In this document: positions 1-11,915 of the stretch, piece by piece
How the letters are laid out: the number at the start of each line of letters is the position of its first letter
Position numbering within the stretch: the first letter of the stretch is position 1
Source: Streptomyces sp. DH5
GTDB taxonomy: Bacteria > Actinomycetota > Actinomycetes > Streptomycetales > Streptomycetaceae
Direction: 5' to 3'
DNA: 64,000 bases
Assembly: GCF_020873915.1 (NCBI RefSeq)
Contig: NZ_JAHWGP010000005.1
Span: 1 to 64,000, forward strand
Notes under the pieces: model-generated
Seen by the model: only the letters and a program-made list of their open reading frames with translations
What the model was told of the DNA's origin: nothing
Database searches by the model: none
Made by a program: the position numbers and the translations under genes

Positions 1-214
<214 letters not shown>

Positions 215-285
215 CCACCCCGCAGACAACCCGCAAACAGACCAACCCACCCCCGCACCGCCCGAGCCCGAGCCCGAGCCCCGGA

Positions 286-1179
286 TCACACACCCGGGCG
301 CAGGTGGACGATGTCACCCGCGCCCACCGGTTCCTGCACACCCGCCGACGTGGCCAGCACCAGCCGTCCGTCGCCGTCCACCGCGACCGCCTCACCCACC
401 AGCGCCCGGTCCCCCGGCAGCTCCGCCCGCACCGTCCGCCCCAGCGTCGCGCACCCCGCCGCGTACGTCTCCTGCAGACCGCACGCCCCGGCGTCCCCGC
501 CCGCGGACCGCCACCGCCCGTACCACTCCTCCAGCGACCGCAGCATCCCCCGCAGCAGCGGATCCCGGTCCGTACTCACCGCGCCCGCCAGCGCCAGCGA
601 CCCCGCAGCCGGCACCGGCAGTTCCTCGGCCCGCAGGCTGACGTTGATCCCGACGCCGACCACGACACGCCCCTCCCCGGCGCCCTCCGCGAGGATCCCG
701 CCGGCCTTGCGCTCGGCTCCGCCCACGGTCACCAGCACGTCGTTCGGCCACTTCAGCGCCGTATCGACCCCGGCCGCCCGCGACAGCCCCGTGGCGACCG
801 CCACGCCCGTCAGCAGCGGCAGCCACCCCCACCGGTCCACCGGCACCTCGCGCGGGGTGAGCAGCACGGAGAAGAACAGCCCGGAGCGTGCCGGCGCACT
901 CCACTGCCGGTCCAGCCGTCCCCGCCCGGCTGTCTGCTCCTCGGCGACGAGCACCGCGCCCTCCCCCACCTCACCCGCCGCGGCCCGCGCCACCAGATCC
1001 GAGTTCGTCGACCCCGTCCGCTGCACCACGTCCACCCGGGACCACAACGCCCCCTCCCGCACCAGCCCCCGCCTCAACGCGCTCGCATTGAGCGGCGGCC
1101 GGTCCAGGTCGGACCACCGGTTCCCGTACGGCTCCTGCGGCTCCTGCGGCCCTTGCTCTGAGGCATCTCGCGGCGTCAT
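286..1179 (-). CDS. birA: Biotin--[acetyl-CoA-carboxylase] ligase
   Basis: This 297-residue protein activates biotin with ATP and attaches it to the biotin carboxyl carrier domain of acyl-CoA carboxylases. Family motifs are visible in order: TGSTNSDL near residue 55, the biotinyl-AMP loop GRGRLDRQW near 85, and KWPNDV near 143, followed by a C-terminal barrel-like domain. There is no N-terminal helix-turn-helix, so it is the monofunctional class without repressor activity. The open frame continues upstream, but ATG 1179 is preferred because a TAGGGT promoter box ends 7 bases before it and family similarity begins soon after. It diverges from pccB, and accA, whose product carries the biotinylated lysine, is nearby. 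Confidence 0.93.
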   Translation of the reverse strand: MTPRDASEQGPQEPQEPYGNRWSDLDRPPLNASALRRGLVREGALWSRVDVVQRTGSTNSDLVARAAAGEVGEGAVLVAEEQTAGRGRLDRQWSAPARSGLFFSVLLTPREVPVDRWGWLPLLTGVAVATGLSRAAGVDTALKWPNDVLVTVGGAERKAGGILAEGAGEGRVVVGVGINVSLRAEELPVPAAGSLALAGAVSTDRDPLLRGMLRSLEEWYGRWRSAGGDAGACGLQETYAAGCATLGRTVRAELPGDRALVGEAVAVDGDGRLVLATSAGVQEPVGAGDIVHLRPGV

Positions 1180-1186
1180 GCAAGCC

Positions 1187-1192
1187 ACCCTA
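1187..1192 (-). promoter_or_regulatory. birA -10 box, probable leaderless promoter
   Basis: TAGGGT on the minus strand is followed by 7 bases and then the birA ATG, so transcription would begin at or next to the start codon. I see no Shine-Dalgarno sequence. Confidence 0.5.
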
Positions 1193-1289
1193 GGTGTGGG
1201 AAACGCCGCACTGCCGAAGTCAAGGCCCCCCACTACGCTACGGATGAGTAACCGTCCCCCCTTTTGAGCAGGCAGGGAGCCGCATCCCG

Positions 1290-2879
<1,590 letters not shown>

Positions 2880-2898
2880 GGTTCGTGAAGGAGCTGCT

Positions 2899-3105
2899 GT
2901 GATCAAGGTCGTACGGGGCAACCCGACCCCGGAGGAGCTGGCCGCCGCACTGGCGGTGGTCCGGGCCCGCGCCGCGGCGGCGTCCGCCGTGCCGTCCGGC
3001 GCGCCCGCACCCCGCGACTCCTGGTCCGATCCGTCCCGCATCGCCGCGCACCACGTGCCCCGTCCGGGGCAGACGTCGTGGGCCCGCACCTACTGGCCGA
3101 GCTGA
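2899..3105 (+). CDS. pccE: Acyl-CoA carboxylase epsilon subunit
   Basis: This 68-residue protein has the family pattern of acyl-CoA carboxylase epsilon subunits: the N-terminal IKVVRGNPTPEELAA segment, an Ala/Arg-rich helix, and a basic/aromatic tail ending in WARTYWPS. Epsilon subunits bind the carboxyltransferase core and strengthen its activity with AccA. It lies 19 bases downstream of pccB with an AAGGAG site 8 bases before its GTG, and a strong hairpin follows it, which makes a two-gene transcription unit. Confidence 0.9.
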   Translation: MIKVVRGNPTPEELAAALAVVRARAAAASAVPSGAPAPRDSWSDPSRIAAHHVPRPGQTSWARTYWPS

Positions 3106-3128
3106 CGGCGACCGACGACGCCCCACCC

Positions 3129-3169
3129 GGGGCGCGGCGCACCCCGCACGGCGTGGTGCGCCGCGCCCC
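3129..3169 (+). terminator. Hairpin terminator of pccB-pccE
   Basis: A perfect 15-bp stem with an 11-base loop lies 23 bases after the pccE stop codon. There is no U tract, as is usual for Streptomyces terminators. Confidence 0.7.
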
Positions 3170-3173
3170 TACT

Positions 3174-3189
3174 TGAGTACGCGTACTCA
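3174..3189. promoter_or_regulatory. 16-bp perfect palindrome upstream of a small membrane-protein gene
   Basis: TGAGTACGCGTACTCA is a perfect inverted repeat located 34 bases before ATG 3224. It is too short and G+C-poor to be a terminator and fits a dimeric regulator site better. It differs from the CTACGCGCGTAG site seen elsewhere in the window. I cannot name the regulator. Confidence 0.5.
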
Positions 3190-3223
3190 GGCACGCTGAC
3201 CTGCGAAGCCCCACGCTGGTTGC

Positions 3224-3352
3224 ATGCTGTGGTCCGACCCCGAGAACGAGCCGCCCGAGGAACTGCGGGACACGCAGGACATGCTGCGGCGGCTGGGCGT
3301 TCTCATGGCGCTGGCCATGGTGCTCGCCATGATCGTGATCGGCGTGAGGTGA
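3224..3352 (+). CDS. Small single-pass membrane protein (42 residues)
   Basis: The frame encodes a charged N-terminal half beginning [16 protein letters not shown] and a hydrophobic C-terminal half rich in Met, Ala, Val and Leu that ends in GVR. This looks like one membrane helix with an acidic tail on the other side. It is too short for ordinary gene finders. Support comes from the coherent amphipathic layout, the palindrome just upstream, and its separate position between the pccBE terminator and the maf promoter. I recall similar small proteins at this place in other streptomycetes, but the function is unknown. Confidence 0.6.
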   Translation: MLWSDPENEPPEELRDTQDMLRRLGVLMALAMVLAMIVIGVR

Positions 3353-3371
3353 GCCGTGCGGGCGACGTCGA

Positions 3372-3377
3372 TACGCT
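3372..3377 (+). promoter_or_regulatory. maf -10 box, probable leaderless promoter
   Basis: TACGCT is followed by 6 bases and the ATG of the Maf gene. No ribosome binding site is visible. Confidence 0.45.
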
Positions 3378-3383
3378 GACCGT

Positions 3384-4004
3384 ATGACAGCTGACCAGCG
3401 CCGCCGCCTCGTGCTCGCCTCCCAGTCCCCCGCCCGGCTCGGGCTGCTCCGCCAGGCCGGACTGGCCCCCGAGGTGATCGTCAGCGGGGTCGACGAGGAC
3501 GCCGTGACCGCCCCCACCCCCGCCGACCTGGCGCTCGCCCTGGCCGAGGCCAAGGCTTCCGTCGTGGCCGCGAAGCCGGAGGTCATGGGCGCCCTGGTGA
3601 TCGGCTGCGACTCGGTGCTGGAACTGGACGGCCGGGCCCTCGGCAAGCCCGCGGACGCCGAGGAGGCCACCGCGCGCTGGAAGGCGATGCGGGGCCGTGC
3701 GGGCACGCTCCAGACCGGCCACTGCGTCTACGACACGCTCAGCGGCCGGTACTCCTCGGCCACCGCCTCCACGGTCGTCCGTTTCGGTGATCCCTCGGAC
3801 GAGGAGATCGCCGCCTACGTCGCCTCGGGCGAACCGCTGCACGTGGCAGGGGCGTTCACCCTGGACGGCCGCTCGGCGCCGTTCGTCGACGGCATCGACG
3901 GCGACCACGGCAACGTGATCGGCATCAGCCTCCCCCTGCTGCGCCGTCTGCTGGCCGAGCTGGGTGTCGGCATCACGGAGCTGTGGGCGCGGCCGGAGGG
4001 GTGA
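3384..4004 (+). CDS. maf: Maf family nucleotide pyrophosphatase
   Basis: This 206-residue protein belongs to the Maf/HAM1-like nucleoside triphosphate pyrophosphatases, which hydrolyse non-canonical or particular NTPs to NMP and pyrophosphate and affect septum formation when overproduced. The N-terminal phosphate-binding segment is [16 protein letters not shown], and the CDSVLELDG and [19 protein letters not shown] segments are the other family signatures. Length is normal. Its last 32 bases overlap the convergent membrane-protein gene. The start is fixed by ATG 3384 six bases after a TACGCT box. Confidence 0.9.
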   Translation: MTADQRRRLVLASQSPARLGLLRQAGLAPEVIVSGVDEDAVTAPTPADLALALAEAKASVVAAKPEVMGALVIGCDSVLELDGRALGKPADAEEATARWKAMRGRAGTLQTGHCVYDTLSGRYSSATASTVVRFGDPSDEEIAAYVASGEPLHVAGAFTLDGRSAPFVDGIDGDHGNVIGISLPLLRRLLAELGVGITELWARPEG

Positions 4005-4458
4005 GGGGAGAGCCGCCGGCGCCGCCGCCGGGTGCGGTGCCGGCGGGGCCGCTCTCCGCGCGGCTGTCGTACGTCATCAGGAGCAGCACGATCAGCCCGA
4101 GTACGACCACCATGAACAGGAAAGCGGTCCAGCCGATCAGCCCCCAGGCGAACGCGCCCAGCAGCGCGTGCACCACCGCGGCGCTGACCAGCAGCACCTT
4201 GCCGGCGCCGGCCGGCGCCCGGTCGCGCAGCGCGACCAGCAGGGCCACGAGGCCGCACAGGGCGAAGTAGAGCCCGAGGACGACCCCGCCCGCCTTCGAG
4301 GACACGGACATCATGTGCGGGTCGAGGCCCGCCAGCGACATGTCCTGCCGGTCGACGACGACGCCCAGGAACCAGTTCACCGCCGCGATGCCGAGCGCCT
4401 CGGCGAACAGCACGAGCGCCACGGCCCACGCCACCGGTCTGCGCACCACCGGCCCCAC
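3973..4458 (-). CDS. Four-helix integral membrane protein, function unknown
   Basis: This 161-residue protein has about four hydrophobic segments: near residues 10-33, 55-78, 86-108 and 111-133. They are followed by a Gly/Pro/Ala-rich cytoplasmic-looking tail. No catalytic motif is visible. It is convergent with maf, overlapping it by 32 bases, and divergent from accA. I do not recognise a specific family beyond conserved streptomycete membrane proteins. Confidence 0.75.
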   Translation of the reverse strand: MGPVVRRPVAWAVALVLFAEALGIAAVNWFLGVVVDRQDMSLAGLDPHMMSVSSKAGGVVLGLYFALCGLVALLVALRDRAPAGAGKVLLVSAAVVHALLGAFAWGLIGWTAFLFMVVVLGLIVLLLMTYDSRAESGPAGTAPGGGAGGSPLTPPAAPTAP

Positions 4459-4522
4459 TCCCTCTCGAGCACGACTGTGTTACCCCGAGTATCTTCGGGT
4501 CGAGGCGAAGGCTACAGGGGGG

Positions 4523-4550
4523 TCCCCCAGCTCGTTGGGAGCCTGGGGGA
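4523..4550. repeat. Streptomyces intergenic hairpin element
   Basis: TCCCCCAG and CTGGGGGA form an 8-bp stem with a 12-base loop. It resembles the CTGGGGGA-containing half of the longer element near 11636-11735 and belongs to a palindromic unit commonly seen between Streptomyces genes. The rest of the 4459-4840 gap holds only the accA promoter. Confidence 0.5.
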
Positions 4551-4783
4551 GGGTAAACCTCGGTACGAGGGTCCGGCCGGGGGCAAAGAATCGTTGGGCC
4601 ATTCGTAGGGACTCGACAAAGAATCGAAGTGGGCCGCAGCACGCTCTCACAGAGACCTTGACCACATGAGGCCGCTAGGGTTTCCGGGAGGAGTCCTGCG
4701 TATCTAGGTGCGACAAGGGATTTCGCGGGTCGAGCAAGCCTCGCATCACGCTCCGTGTGGGCAAGCTCACCACTGGGGACGGG

Positions 4784-4831
4784 TCGATGTGTCGTGTCGG
4801 CAGTCCCTAAACTCGGCTTGTTTCAAGGAGG
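4784..4831 (+). promoter_or_regulatory. accA promoter and ribosome binding site
   Basis: A good -10 box TAAACT lies at 4808-4813, with a weak -35 (TCGATG) 18 bases upstream. A strong AAGGAGG ribosome binding site at 4825-4831 lies 9 bases before GTG 4841 and decides the start. Confidence 0.55.
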
Positions 4832-4840
4832 GAGCCTCAA

Positions 4841-6613
<1,773 letters not shown>

Positions 6614-6628
6614 CCCGCGTCCGTCCTC

Positions 6629-6667
6629 CCGTGCCCGGTGGGTCTCGTCGAGACCCGCCGGGCACGG
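6629..6667. terminator. Bidirectional terminator between accA and the DeoR-type gene
   Basis: A 19-bp stem with one U-G pair and a one-base loop lies between the two convergent genes, so it can serve both. Confidence 0.7.
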
Positions 6668-6698
6668 CCGTTCCAGGGGCCGCCGGAGCGGCCCGGTT

Positions 6699-7667
6699 TC
6701 ACCGCCTCCGGAGATCCGCCACCCGCGCCGCGCGCTCCGCACCCTGCCCGGGGCCCTGCTCCGCCGTCCCCAGTGTCACGGCCGTCCGCAGTCCGGGCCC
6801 TTGCCGCCGCGGGCCCGGGAGGGGCACGTCCCGGCGCCGGCGGGCCGACGGCGGGCCCTCACCCCCCGCGCCCGCGGAACCCCCCGGCGACCCCGCGACG
6901 GCGATCTGCACGCCCTGGTCGGCGAGCGCCTGGAGTTCGGTGGCCGCCCGGTCGTCGTGCGCGGGCGGCTCGTCCGTCACCAGCCTGGTGATCAGATCCG
7001 TCGGCACGGTCTGGAACATCGTGTCGGTCCCGAGTTTCGTGTGGTCCGCGAGGACCACCACCTCGGCCGCGGCCTGCACCAGTGCCCGGTCGACGGACGC
7101 CGACAGCATGTTGGACGTGGACAGTCCCCGCTCCGCGGTCAGTCCGCTTCCCGACAGGAAGGCCCGGGACACCCTCAGTCCCTGGAGGGACTGCTCGGCA
7201 CCGCTGCCGACCAGGGCGTAGTTCGAACCACGGAGTGTGCCGCCGGTCATCACGACCTCCACCCGGTTGGCGTGGGCCAGCGCCTGGGCGACCAGCAGGG
7301 AGTTGGTGACGACCGTCAGCCCGGGCACCCGGGCGAGCCGGCGGGCCAGCTCCTGCGTGGTGGTGCCCGCGCCGACCACGATGGCCTCGCCCTCTTCCAC
7401 GAAGTTCGCGGCGAGGTCGGCGATGGCGGTCTTCTCGGCGGTCGCGAGATGGGATTTCTGCGGGAATCCGGACTCTCGCGTGAAACCACCCGGAAGTACC
7501 GCACCGCCGTGCCGGCGGTCGAGGAGTCCTTCTGCCTCCAGCGCGCGCACGTCCCGCCGTACGGTCACTTCGGAGGTCTGGACGACGCGGGCGAGTTCAC
7601 GGAGCGACACGGCCCCGTTCGCTCGCACCATTTCGAGGATCAATTGGCGACGTTCTGCAGCGAACAC
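6699..7667 (-). CDS. DeoR/GlpR family transcriptional regulator
   Basis: This 322-residue protein has a DeoR-type N-terminal winged helix-turn-helix (ERRQLILEMVRANG, then TSEVTVRRDVRALEAEGLLDR, residues 5-55), and a DeoRC sensor domain (about 70-245) of the sugar-phosphate-binding isomerase-like fold. It ends in a Gly/Pro/Arg-rich tail that may be disordered and is longer than in most homologues. The GTG at 7667 gives the usual start at MFAAERRQ. DeoR family proteins usually respond to phosphorylated sugars. Given the surrounding deoxyribose and ribose phosphate genes it is a candidate, unproven, regulator of the nucleoside genes in this window. Confidence 0.88.
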   Translation of the reverse strand: MFAAERRQLILEMVRANGAVSLRELARVVQTSEVTVRRDVRALEAEGLLDRRHGGAVLPGGFTRESGFPQKSHLATAEKTAIADLAANFVEEGEAIVVGAGTTTQELARRLARVPGLTVVTNSLLVAQALAHANRVEVVMTGGTLRGSNYALVGSGAEQSLQGLRVSRAFLSGSGLTAERGLSTSNMLSASVDRALVQAAAEVVVLADHTKLGTDTMFQTVPTDLITRLVTDEPPAHDDRAATELQALADQGVQIAVAGSPGGSAGAGGEGPPSARRRRDVPLPGPRRQGPGLRTAVTLGTAEQGPGQGAERAARVADLRRR

Positions 7668-7699
7668 GAAACTGACAGTAACGCCGACGACCGTCTGCT

Positions 7700-7718
7700 T
7701 TCAGCAGTTTGCGCTGAA
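7700..7718. promoter_or_regulatory. Inverted repeat upstream of the DeoR-type gene
   Basis: TTCAGC-N7-GCTGAA lies 33 bases upstream of the repressor start in an unusually A+T-rich patch. It is a possible autoregulatory operator. It does not resemble CTACGCGCGTAG. Confidence 0.35.
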
Positions 7719-7809
7719 TAGCAGAAGTTGTTCGCAGCGTGGTACGGGAAGTGGTATGGAACCCGGCCCCCGCCCGTGCCGCCCGCACGGGCGGCGACGC
7801 GACGCGGCG

Positions 7810-8457
7810 TCAGGACAGCGTGACGGCCATCCCGTACACCCACACCGCGGCCGCCGGCCAGACCACCCACGGGTGTCCCAGTCGCCGGTGTCCGGCACCG
7901 CCCCGCGGGCGGAGTTCCGGGTGGAGGGCCAGTACGGTCAGCAGGTCGGCGGCCTCCTGCGCCCCGTCCCTGAGCCGCAGTACCCGGCACACCACCGGCG
8001 GGAGGAAGAAACCCGCGACCAGCCAGGGCTCGTCCTGGTCCTTGAGCCGGACGTCCAGGCGGCCGAAGCGTCCGACGTCGACCCGCTCGATCCGCTCCCA
8101 GTCCACGTGGCGGGTCGGACCCGCCCGGCGCACCCAGATGCCCGGACGGTGCGCCACCACGCCCCAGTTGCCGACCGCGCAGGCGAACCACGCCCAGATC
8201 AGAGTCACCCCGGCCTGGAGGAACAGCCATTCCAGAACACCGCGCACACCTGGAGCGAACGGTTCGGCGCGCCCGCTGTAACGGATGATCTGCCCCATCA
8301 GCAGCGCGGCCGTCAGCGTGCCGCCCCAGCGGGCCCGCCACACGACCGGCTCTCGGACCGGTTCCCGCTCCTGGACGCGCGACCGCAGGCGCTCCATGCG
8401 TTCCTTCCGCGCGACGAGCATGCGCTCCACACGGCTTCCGGGTCTCACCTCTCGCAT
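7810..8457 (-). CDS. Membrane protein with PH-like domain
   Basis: This 215-residue protein has a basic N-terminus, a membrane-spanning pair around residues 45-110, and a soluble PH-like section with the WVRRAGPTRHVDWERIERVDVGRFG pattern (shown in part) and a hydrophobic C-terminal helix (VVWPAAAVWVYGMAVT). Such bacterial PH-domain membrane proteins are common in actinomycetes and have no assigned role. A second PH-type membrane protein is encoded at 13811-14524. The frame was chosen over a longer antisense-like frame because its hydrophobic pattern is coherent. Confidence 0.7.
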   Translation of the reverse strand: MREVRPGSRVERMLVARKERMERLRSRVQEREPVREPVVWRARWGGTLTAALLMGQIIRYSGRAEPFAPGVRGVLEWLFLQAGVTLIWAWFACAVGNWGVVAHRPGIWVRRAGPTRHVDWERIERVDVGRFGRLDVRLKDQDEPWLVAGFFLPPVVCRVLRLRDGAQEAADLLTVLALHPELRPRGGAGHRRLGHPWVVWPAAAVWVYGMAVTLS

Positions 8458-8558
8458 GGCCTCATTCAGCCACCCGGCGCTCCGGCTCCGGCAGTACGGC
8501 TCCCGGCAGACACCGCCCCCGTTGCCTGCCCGACCCCGGCAGGCGACGGGAAGGGCGG

Positions 8559-10007
8559 TCAGACCTCCGCGCCGGCCTTCCGGGTGTGCAACTGCCGCGC
8601 CACCTCGGCGATCGACCCCGACAGCGAGGGGTACACCGTGAAGGCGTTCGCGATCTGTTCGACGGTCAGGTTGTTGTCGACCGCGATCGAGATGGGGTGG
8701 ATGAGTTCCGAGGCGCGCGGCGCCACGACCACACCGCCCACCACGATGCCGGTGCCCGGACGGCAGAAGATCTTGACGAAGCCGTCGCGGATGCCCTGCA
8801 TCTTGGCGCGCGGGTTGCGCAGCAGCGGCAGCTTCACCACCCGGGCGTCGATCTTCCCGCCGTCCACATCGGCCTGGGAGTAGCCGACGGTGGCGATCTC
8901 GGGGTCGGTGAACACGTTCGAGGAGACCGTCTTGAGGTTCAGCGGGGCGACCGCGTCACCGAGGAAGTGGTACATGGCGATACGGCCCTGCATCGCCGCC
9001 ACCGAGGCGAGCGCGAAGACGCCGGTGACGTCGCCGGCGGCGTACACGCCGGGAGCCGTGGTCCGCGAGACCTTGTCGGTCCAGATGTGGCCCGAGTCCC
9101 GCAGCCTGACCCCTGCCTCCTCCAGGCCCATGCCCTCGGAGTTGGGGATGGCGCCCACGGCCATCAGACAGTGCGACCCGGTGATGACCCGCCCGTCGGC
9201 GAGGGTCACCTCCACCCGGTCCCCGACCCGCTTGGCGGACTGGGCCCGCGAGCGTGCCATGACGTTCATCCCGCGCCGCCGGAAGACGTCCTCCAGCACG
9301 GCGGCCGCGTCCGGGTCCTCGCCCGGCAGCACCCGGTCGCGCGAGGACACCAGCGTCACCCGGGACCCGAGCGCCTGGTAGGCACCGGCGAACTCGGCGC
9401 CCGTGACACCGGATCCGACCACGATGAGCTCCTCGGGGAGCTCGTTGAGGTCGTAGACCTGCGTCCAGTTGAGGATCCGCTCGCCGTCGGGCCGTGCGTC
9501 CGGCAGCTCCCGCGGGTGGCCGCCCGTCGCGATGAGCACGGCGTCCGCGGTGAGCGTCTCCTCGCTCCCGTCCGCGGTGCGCACCACGACCTTGCGCGAC
9601 CCGTCGAGCGCCTGCATGCCCTCCAGCCGGCCGCGCCCGCGCATCACGCGCGCGCCGGCACGGGTCACGGACGCGGTGATGTCGTGCGACTGGGCCAGGG
9701 CGAGCCGCTTCACACGCCGGTTGACCTTGCCCAGGTCTACGCCCACCACCCGGGCGGCCTGCTCCAGGGGCGGGGTGTCGTCGGCGACGATGATGCCCAG
9801 TTCCTCGTAGGAGGAGTCGAAGGTGGTCATCACCTCGGCCGTGGCGATGAGGGTCTTGGACGGCACGCAGTCGGTGAGCACCGACGCCCCGCCCAGTCCG
9901 TCGGCATCGACGACGGTCACCTCCGCGCCGAGCTGAGCGGCGACCAGCGCCGCTTCGTATCCGCCGGGTCCGCCACCGATGATCACGATCCGAGTCACGT
10001 ACTCCAT
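8559..10007 (-). CDS. LpdA-type NAD(P)H quinone reductase (flavoprotein disulfide reductase family)
   Basis: This 482-residue FAD protein has the N-terminal Rossmann motif GGGPGGYEAAL (11-21), a second NAD(P)-binding Rossmann motif GSGVTGAEFA near the middle, the FAD-contacting TAPGVYAAGDVTG segment, and the C-terminal dimerisation domain with the HPISIAVDNN segment. The active-site region reads GASVLTDCVPSK: only one Cys (47) is present where dihydrolipoamide dehydrogenases have two. It therefore cannot form the redox disulfide and fits the M. tuberculosis LpdA (Rv3303c) type of quinone reductase. ATG 10007 is taken. GTG 9998 is an alternative. A much longer open frame upstream is not protein-like. 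Confidence 0.88.
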   Translation of the reverse strand: MEYVTRIVIIGGGPGGYEAALVAAQLGAEVTVVDADGLGGASVLTDCVPSKTLIATAEVMTTFDSSYEELGIIVADDTPPLEQAARVVGVDLGKVNRRVKRLALAQSHDITASVTRAGARVMRGRGRLEGMQALDGSRKVVVRTADGSEETLTADAVLIATGGHPRELPDARPDGERILNWTQVYDLNELPEELIVVGSGVTGAEFAGAYQALGSRVTLVSSRDRVLPGEDPDAAAVLEDVFRRRGMNVMARSRAQSAKRVGDRVEVTLADGRVITGSHCLMAVGAIPNSEGMGLEEAGVRLRDSGHIWTDKVSRTTAPGVYAAGDVTGVFALASVAAMQGRIAMYHFLGDAVAPLNLKTVSSNVFTDPEIATVGYSQADVDGGKIDARVVKLPLLRNPRAKMQGIRDGFVKIFCRPGTGIVVGGVVVAPRASELIHPISIAVDNNLTVEQIANAFTVYPSLSGSIAEVARQLHTRKAGAEV

Positions 10008-10091
10008 TGTCCCGCACACTTCACCGTGCGACCGCCCGGGGGCCGCGGCCGTGGCCCCGCCGTTACCGGAGTGGCGTCCGTGCCGCTGCCG

Positions 10092-10097
10092 TACCCT
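10092..10097 (+). promoter_or_regulatory. -10 box of the gamma-glutamylcyclotransferase gene, probably leaderless
   Basis: TACCCT followed by 6 bases and ATG 10104, with no ribosome binding site. Confidence 0.45.
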
Positions 10098-10103
10098 TCC
10101 CCC

Positions 10104-10544
10104 ATGTCGCTCTACGCCGCGTACGCCGGCAACCTCGACGCGCGGCTGATGTCCCGCCGCGCCCCGCACTCGCCGCTGCGCGCCACCGGCTGGCTGAACG
10201 GGTGGCGGCTGACGTTCGGGGGCGAGCAGATGGGCTGGGAGGGTTCCCTCGCGACCCTCGTCGAGGACCCGCTCTCGCAGGTCTTCGTGGCTCTCTACGA
10301 CATCGCCCCGATGGACGAGGAGTCGCTCGACGGCTGGGAAGGTGCGGGCGGCCTGGACCTCTACCGCCGCACCCGGGTCCGTGTCCACACCCTCGAAGGC
10401 GAGGACCGGGCCTGGGCCTACGTCCTGAACAGCTACGAGGGCGGCCTGCCCTCGGCCCGCTACCTGGGCGAGATCGCGGACGCGGCCGAGTCGGCGGGCG
10501 CGCCCCACGACTACGTGATGGAACTGCGCAAGCGCCCCTGCTGA
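10104..10544 (+). CDS. Gamma-glutamylcyclotransferase-like protein
   Basis: This 146-residue protein has the AIG2/GGCT fold signature: YAAYAGNLDARLM at the N-terminus (a YGSN-like substrate loop), a central glycine-rich core, and an acidic DEESLDGWEGAGG segment where the catalytic glutamate of the family lies. The predicted activity is release of 5-oxoproline from gamma-glutamyl amines or peptides. Length fits the family. It diverges from the flavoprotein gene and precedes pnp, but shares no operator with pnp. Confidence 0.8.
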   Translation: MSLYAAYAGNLDARLMSRRAPHSPLRATGWLNGWRLTFGGEQMGWEGSLATLVEDPLSQVFVALYDIAPMDEESLDGWEGAGGLDLYRRTRVRVHTLEGEDRAWAYVLNSYEGGLPSARYLGEIADAAESAGAPHDYVMELRKRPC

Positions 10545-10599
10545 CGCCCTTCGGCAGGGAACGACAGGACAACGATCGCCAACCGGTCCCCGCCGACAT

Positions 10600-10629
10600 C
10601 TACGCGCGTAGGCGAATACCGGCTACCCT
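10600..10629 (+). promoter_or_regulatory. pnp promoter with CTACGCGCGTAG operator
   Basis: The perfect 12-bp palindrome CTACGCGCGTAG occupies 10600-10611, where the -35 region should be. The -10 box TACCCT is at 10624-10629 and ends 6 bases before GTG 10636, so the mRNA is probably leaderless. The same palindrome occurs at other nucleoside genes in the window. Confidence 0.75.
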
Positions 10630-10635
10630 CGTCGC

Positions 10636-11460
10636 GTGAACGCTTCTCTTCTTCCGGACGACATCCAGGGCGACCCCTACGCCGCAGCCGACGCCGCCGC
10701 CACGCGCCTGCGCGAGCTCACGGGCGCCGAGACCCACGACGTCGCCCTCGTGATGGGCTCCGGCTGGGCCCCGGCCGTGGACGCCCTCGGTACGCCCGAG
10801 GCCGAGTTCCAGGTCACCGAGCTGCCCGGCTTCCCGCCGCCGGCGGTCGAGGGCCACGGAGGCAAGATCCGCTCGTACCGCATCGGCGCGAAGCGCGCCC
10901 TGGTCTTCCTGGGCCGCACCCACTACTACGAGGGCCGGGGGGTGGCGTCCGTCGCCCACGGCGTGCGTACAGCCGTGGCCGCGGGCGCCAAGACCATCGT
11001 CCTCACCAACGGCTGCGGCGGCCTGCGCCAGGGCATGCGCCCCGGCCAGCCGGTCCTCATCAGCGACCACATCAACCTCACCGCCACCTCCCCGATCGTC
11101 GGCGCGAACTTCGTCGACCTCACCGACCTGTACTCGCCGCGCCTGCGGGCGCTGTGCAAGGAGATCGACGCGAGCCTGGAGGAGGGCGTCTACGCCCAGT
11201 TCCCCGGCCCGCACTACGAGACCCCGGCGGAGATCCGGATGGCCCGGGTGATCGGGGCGGACCTGGTCGGCATGTCGACGGTCCTCGAGGCGATCGCCGC
11301 GCGGGAGGCGGGTGCGGAGGTGCTGGGCATCTCGCTGGTCACCAACCTCGCCGCGGGGATGACGGGCGAGCCGCTGAACCACGAGGAGGTCCTGCAGGCG
11401 GGCCGCGATTCCGCCACACGGATGGGCGCGCTGCTGACGCAGGTGCTGGGGCGCCTGTAG
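10636..11460 (+). CDS. pnp: Purine-nucleoside phosphorylase
   Basis: This 274-residue enzyme cleaves purine (deoxy)nucleosides with phosphate to base and (deoxy)ribose-1-phosphate in the cytoplasm. It has the trimeric (class II) PNP motifs in order: [11 protein letters not shown] near residue 39, GRTHYYEG near 95, [11 protein letters not shown] near 122, [12 protein letters not shown] near 190 and [13 protein letters not shown] near 213. Length is normal for the class. The GTG start sits directly behind the promoter. The phosphosugar mutase downstream and deoC supply the next steps of pentose use. Confidence 0.94.
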   Translation: MNASLLPDDIQGDPYAAADAAATRLRELTGAETHDVALVMGSGWAPAVDALGTPEAEFQVTELPGFPPPAVEGHGGKIRSYRIGAKRALVFLGRTHYYEGRGVASVAHGVRTAVAAGAKTIVLTNGCGGLRQGMRPGQPVLISDHINLTATSPIVGANFVDLTDLYSPRLRALCKEIDASLEEGVYAQFPGPHYETPAEIRMARVIGADLVGMSTVLEAIAAREAGAEVLGISLVTNLAAGMTGEPLNHEEVLQAGRDSATRMGALLTQVLGRL

Positions 11461-11635
11461 CGCGTCCGCGCGGTCGGGGGTTGCCGGCGCAGCCCGGCGC
11501 CGGCGGGGTCCGGTTCGCCGGGGCGTTGCCCCCCGGCGGCGCCCCGCAGCCGACGACCCGCTCCGGGGTTCCCGGCGCTGGTGCGGTCCGGGGAGTGTTC
11601 GCGCACCCCGGCGCCGGCGGGGCGCCGTCGCGCCC

Positions 11636-11735
11636 ACCCTCCCCCGCTCTCGGCTTCGCTCGAGCGGGAGGTACCCCCATCGCCCTGGGGGTACCTCCCA
11701 GGCCCTTGAGGCACTGGGGGAGGCACGACTGCCCG
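11636..11735. repeat. Streptomyces intergenic palindromic element
   Basis: This stretch combines the common Streptomyces unit CTCTCGGCTTCGCTCGAG with flanking stems (GAGGTACCCCCA with a complementary TGGGGGTACCTC) and a CTGGGGGAGG end. A 19-bp direct repeat (11724-11742 equals 11779-11797) follows. Related pieces occur at 4523-4550 and inside the gene at 60279-60821. No gene is seen from 11461 to 12124; the rest of the gap is low-complexity GC sequence and the repeat at 11916. Confidence 0.65.
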
Positions 11736-11915
11736 CGGAGAGCGGTGGGGCGACTACCCGCCGAAGGCGGAGGGGCGTCACGACTGCCCGCGGAGAGAGC
11801 CGGGGCGGCGCTCCGGCTGCCTGCGTAAGGCGAGCGGCGGAAGCCCGGCTGCCCGCGGACGAGGGACGGCGGGTGTGGGCGTGGTCGCGCGCGGCGGGGA
11901 GGGGACGGGGCGAGG

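Noticed and set aside
3174-3189. TGAGTACGCGTACTCA as another CTACGCGCGTAG operator
   Set aside because: It shares only the central ACGCGT-like bases, and the neighbouring genes are not nucleoside genes.
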